DNA from: an uncultured Lachnospiraceae bacterium | Lineage (GTDB): Bacteria > Bacillota > Clostridia > Lachnospirales > Lachnospiraceae | DNA length: 6,739 bases | NCBI GenBank assembly: GCA_910584945.1 | Contig: CAJUDY010000077.1 | Coordinates: 1-6,739, forward strand | Direction: 5' to 3' | Shown here: positions 5,216 to 6,739 of the stretch, in pieces | How positions within the stretch are numbered: the first letter of the stretch is position 1 | How the letters are laid out: each line of letters starts with the position of its first letter | Notes under the pieces: model-generated | Seen by the model: only the letters and a program-made list of their open reading frames with translations | Databases searched by the model: none | What the model was told of the DNA's origin: nothing | Translations under genes and position numbers: made by a program

Positions 5216-6214
5216 ATGGAAATTGAGAATACACTGGCAAAAAATATTACAGCGGCTGGGGAAAAGGCCGCTTATGATGCGGCATGCAAACGGCTTCTGG
5301 CCAATAAGGTCATCTTGGCCTGGATCATGAAAAGCTGTCTGGAAGAGTATAAGACTCATAGTATTAATGAGATAGCGGAAAAATACATAGAAGGAGTCCC
5401 TCAGATCGCGGAGGCAGCGGTCAATCCGGATGAAGAGATATGTGACAGCGGAGAACAGATCCGGGGAGTGAAGAACGAGGACAGTACGATACAAGAAGGA
5501 ACGATCACCTATGATATCCGTTTTCTGGCAATCGTTCCGGGAACCGGGGAAATGATCCGTTTGATGATCAATGTGGAAGCTCAAAATGATTTTTATCCGG
5601 GTTATCCGATCATCAAACGAGCGCTTTATTATTGCAGCCGGATGATCTCTTCCCAGTATGGTTCGGAATTTACAGAAACCCACTACGAGAACATAAGGAA
5701 GGTCTATTCCATATGGATCTGTTCCAATCCGCCGAAGAGGAGAGAGAACACGATCACCAGATACTCCATTCAGGAAGAGGATCTGATAGGCCAGGTGTCG
5801 GAGCGAAAAGAGAACTATGATCTGCTGACCGTGGTCATGATCTGTCTGGGGCATGCAGATGATGACAATTATACAGGGGTATTGAAGCTGCTGGGGGTGC
5901 TGCTGTCCTCGGAAAAAGAGGCAGAAGAGAAGAAAAAGATCTTGCGGGATGATTTTAATATCGCGATGACGAAGACGTTGGAAAGTGAGGTGTCAGCTAT
6001 GTGTAACCTGAGTAAAGGCGTGGAGGAGAGGGGAATCGCACGTGGCTTGGCGCAGGGCCTGGCGCAGGGCTTGGAACGTGGTATGGAGACAGGAACATTA
6101 AATGCAATCCGGAATTTGATGGAAACCCTGAAACTGACAGCAGAACAGGCGATGGAGGCATTGAAGGTACCAGAAGCGGAAAAAGCGAAGTATGCAGGGA
6201 TGCTGAAGGAATGA
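5216..6214 (+). CDS. Rpn-family PD-(D/E)XK nuclease (putative transposase)
   Basis: A 332-residue protein of the Rpn/PD-(D/E)XK 'putative transposase' family, related to Escherichia coli RpnA-type nucleases that cut DNA and promote RecA-independent recombination. The nuclease core shows TYDIRF with Asp100 and, 20 residues on, INVEAQND with Glu121-x-Gln123, the family form of the D...(E)xK site. A helical region follows, then a Gly-rich repeat GLAQGLAQGLERG (277-289) and a C-terminal helical motif (LKLTAEQAMEALKVPEAEK, 305-323) typical of Firmicute members. Length is normal. GAGGAG (5195-5200) is 15 bases from ATG 5216, a longer spacer than usual. The gene probably belongs to the flanking genome rather than to the ICE, as it lies beyond the integrase end; that is inference. 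A degenerate copy of its 3' end follows directly. Confidence 0.88.
   Translation: MEIENTLAKNITAAGEKAAYDAACKRLLANKVILAWIMKSCLEEYKTHSINEIAEKYIEGVPQIAEAAVNPDEEICDSGEQIRGVKNEDSTIQEGTITYDIRFLAIVPGTGEMIRLMINVEAQNDFYPGYPIIKRALYYCSRMISSQYGSEFTETHYENIRKVYSIWICSNPPKRRENTITRYSIQEEDLIGQVSERKENYDLLTVVMICLGHADDDNYTGVLKLLGVLLSSEKEAEEKKKILRDDFNIAMTKTLESEVSAMCNLSKGVEERGIARGLAQGLAQGLERGMETGTLNAIRNLMETLKLTAEQAMEALKVPEAEKAKYAGMLKE
6044..6079 (+). repeat. 12-bp tandem repeat in the nuclease gene
   Basis: Three 12-base units, GGCTTGGCGCAG (6044-6055), GGCCTGGCGCAG (6056-6067) and the diverged GGCTTGGAACGT (6068-6079), encode GLAQ-GLAQ-GLER in frame. Unit number in this linker is known to vary between Rpn-family members, so copy-number change would alter length without breaking the frame. 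Confidence 0.8.
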
Positions 6215-6221
6215 TTTTTAT

Positions 6222-6296
6222 ATTAAGGTGTCGGAAGCGGAAAAAGTTAAATATACAGGGATGTTGAAAGGACAGCTGTTGTTTAAACTTCGATGA
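6222..6296 (+). pseudogene. Decayed duplicate of the Rpn-type gene's 3' end
   Basis: Bases 6225-6272 repeat the last coding bases of the preceding nuclease gene (6164-6211) with about four-fifths identity. Translated in its own frame it gives KVSEAEKVKYTGMLKG against KVPEAEKAKYAGMLKE of the intact gene, then runs seven more codons to a TGA at 6294-6296. Most differences are transitions, consistent with an old duplication or with recombination between two paralogues that left only the C-terminus of the second. No start codon or ribosome site serves it. Confidence 0.7.
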
Positions 6297-6336
6297 TCTG
6301 GAAGGAAAATAGAGACATGGTATTGCCGAGAACAAT

Positions 6337-6699
6337 ATGGTGGTGGAAACAGTGAGACAATATACAGTAGAAAATCTGACAGACAATGGAATAAAGTATT
6401 TTTTTATTCGAGACTGTGAAACATTGAAAATGGTATTGCTGCCAACCAAATATCTAAAACATAAAACAGTAATGAATTGTTCTCCTAATACTGTCAAAAG
6501 ATCTGCATTTGCCATCTGTTATTATTTTGAGTATTTAGCAGAAATGAAGCTTAAAATTTCTCAAATATATGATATGTCCTATAGTAAACAATCTGAACAT
6601 TTTGTGGAATTTATGCACTGGGTCAAGATGGGGCGACACAGAAATGAAAATGGGGGGAAGAATCCTAAAAATGGGACATGTAATGTAAGCGTCAAATAA
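6337..6699 (+). pseudogene. N-terminal fragment of a Tn554-like tyrosine recombinase
   Basis: A 120-codon frame matching the N-terminal, core-binding region of site-specific integrases of the Tn554 TnpA/TnpB type. The recognised segments are VRQYTVENLTDNGIKYFFI (6-24), LLPTKYLKHKTVMNCSPNTV (34-53), FAICYYFEYLAEMKL (58-72) and HFVEFMHWVK (88-97). Such proteins run to roughly 350-650 residues; here the family-like sequence ends at NGTCN (112-116, base 6684), where a further core-binding helix and the whole catalytic domain should follow. ATG 6337 has no ribosome site. ATG 6317 does (AAGGAA about 9 bases upstream) and reads MVLPRT before going out of frame at ACAATATGG, so an AT duplication may have broken the start. 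The coding is more AT-rich than its neighbours. It is certainly without catalytic function within this window. Confidence 0.65.
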
Positions 6700-6739
6700 G
6701 ATAGTGGATAGAAAAATAACCACCAGACCTCTATACTAA
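6685..6739. other. Sequence after the recombinase breakpoint
   Basis: Similarity to the recombinase family stops at about 6684 and the following 55 bases, beginning GTAAGCGTCAAATAAGATAG, are AT-rich with stops in the recombinase frame. They may be the edge of another inserted element or simply decayed sequence. The window ends before this can be decided, and I do not recognise a specific terminal inverted repeat. Confidence 0.3.

Noticed and set aside
5192..5854. Reverse-strand open frame opposite the Rpn-type gene
   Set aside because: The forward frame has the nuclease motifs; the reverse product is low-complexity in character and resembles nothing known.
1..6739. CRISPR array
   Set aside because: No regularly spaced identical repeats of 20-40 bases were seen; the only tandem repeat is the in-frame 12-bp one at 6044-6079.

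Overview
The window looks like one end of an integrative and conjugative element (ICE) or related Tn916-type mobile element in a gut Firmicute, most likely a Lachnospiraceae member. The grounds are the moderate GC content, strong AGGAGG ribosome binding sites, MazF, integrase and excisionase proteins that look Firmicute, an Rpn-type nuclease and a Tn554-like recombinase fragment. This assignment is inference from protein style; no rRNA or housekeeping gene is present.

Layout: bases 1-311 hold no convincing gene but contain a dense series of hairpins ending in a strong intrinsic terminator, so they read as the 3' part of a structured non-coding RNA. Bases 370-1939 are a compact cluster of four small genes: a MazF/PemK-type endoribonuclease without a neighbouring antitoxin, a serine-recombinase catalytic-domain protein whose nucleophile position is Asp, and two proteins I do not recognise. 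Bases 2092-3282 encode a 396-residue protein built from two tandem ArdA-like (antirestriction, DNA-mimic) repeats. Then come a small excisionase (3411-3677) and a full-length tyrosine integrase with all catalytic residues (3711-4976).

The integrase-distal region 4977-5215 probably carries the element end or attachment site. It also has an 8-bp inverted repeat around a well-positioned ribosome binding site with a 16-codon ORF. Beyond it is an Rpn/PD-(D/E)XK nuclease gene (5216-6214), followed by a decayed duplicate of that gene's own 3' end, and then the N-terminal third of a Tn554-like tyrosine recombinase that is cut off near 6685. This right-hand part reads as a graveyard of mobile DNA, probably outside the ICE.

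How the parts may work together: Int and Xis move the element, the ArdA-like protein would protect incoming DNA from host restriction, and MazF may act as a stability or abortive function. The two unknown genes share the accessory operon and are reasonable candidates for further anti-host or maintenance functions. No fully new system can be proven from sequence alone. The best candidates are the structured RNA next to an orphan MazF, and the two-domain ArdA-like protein.
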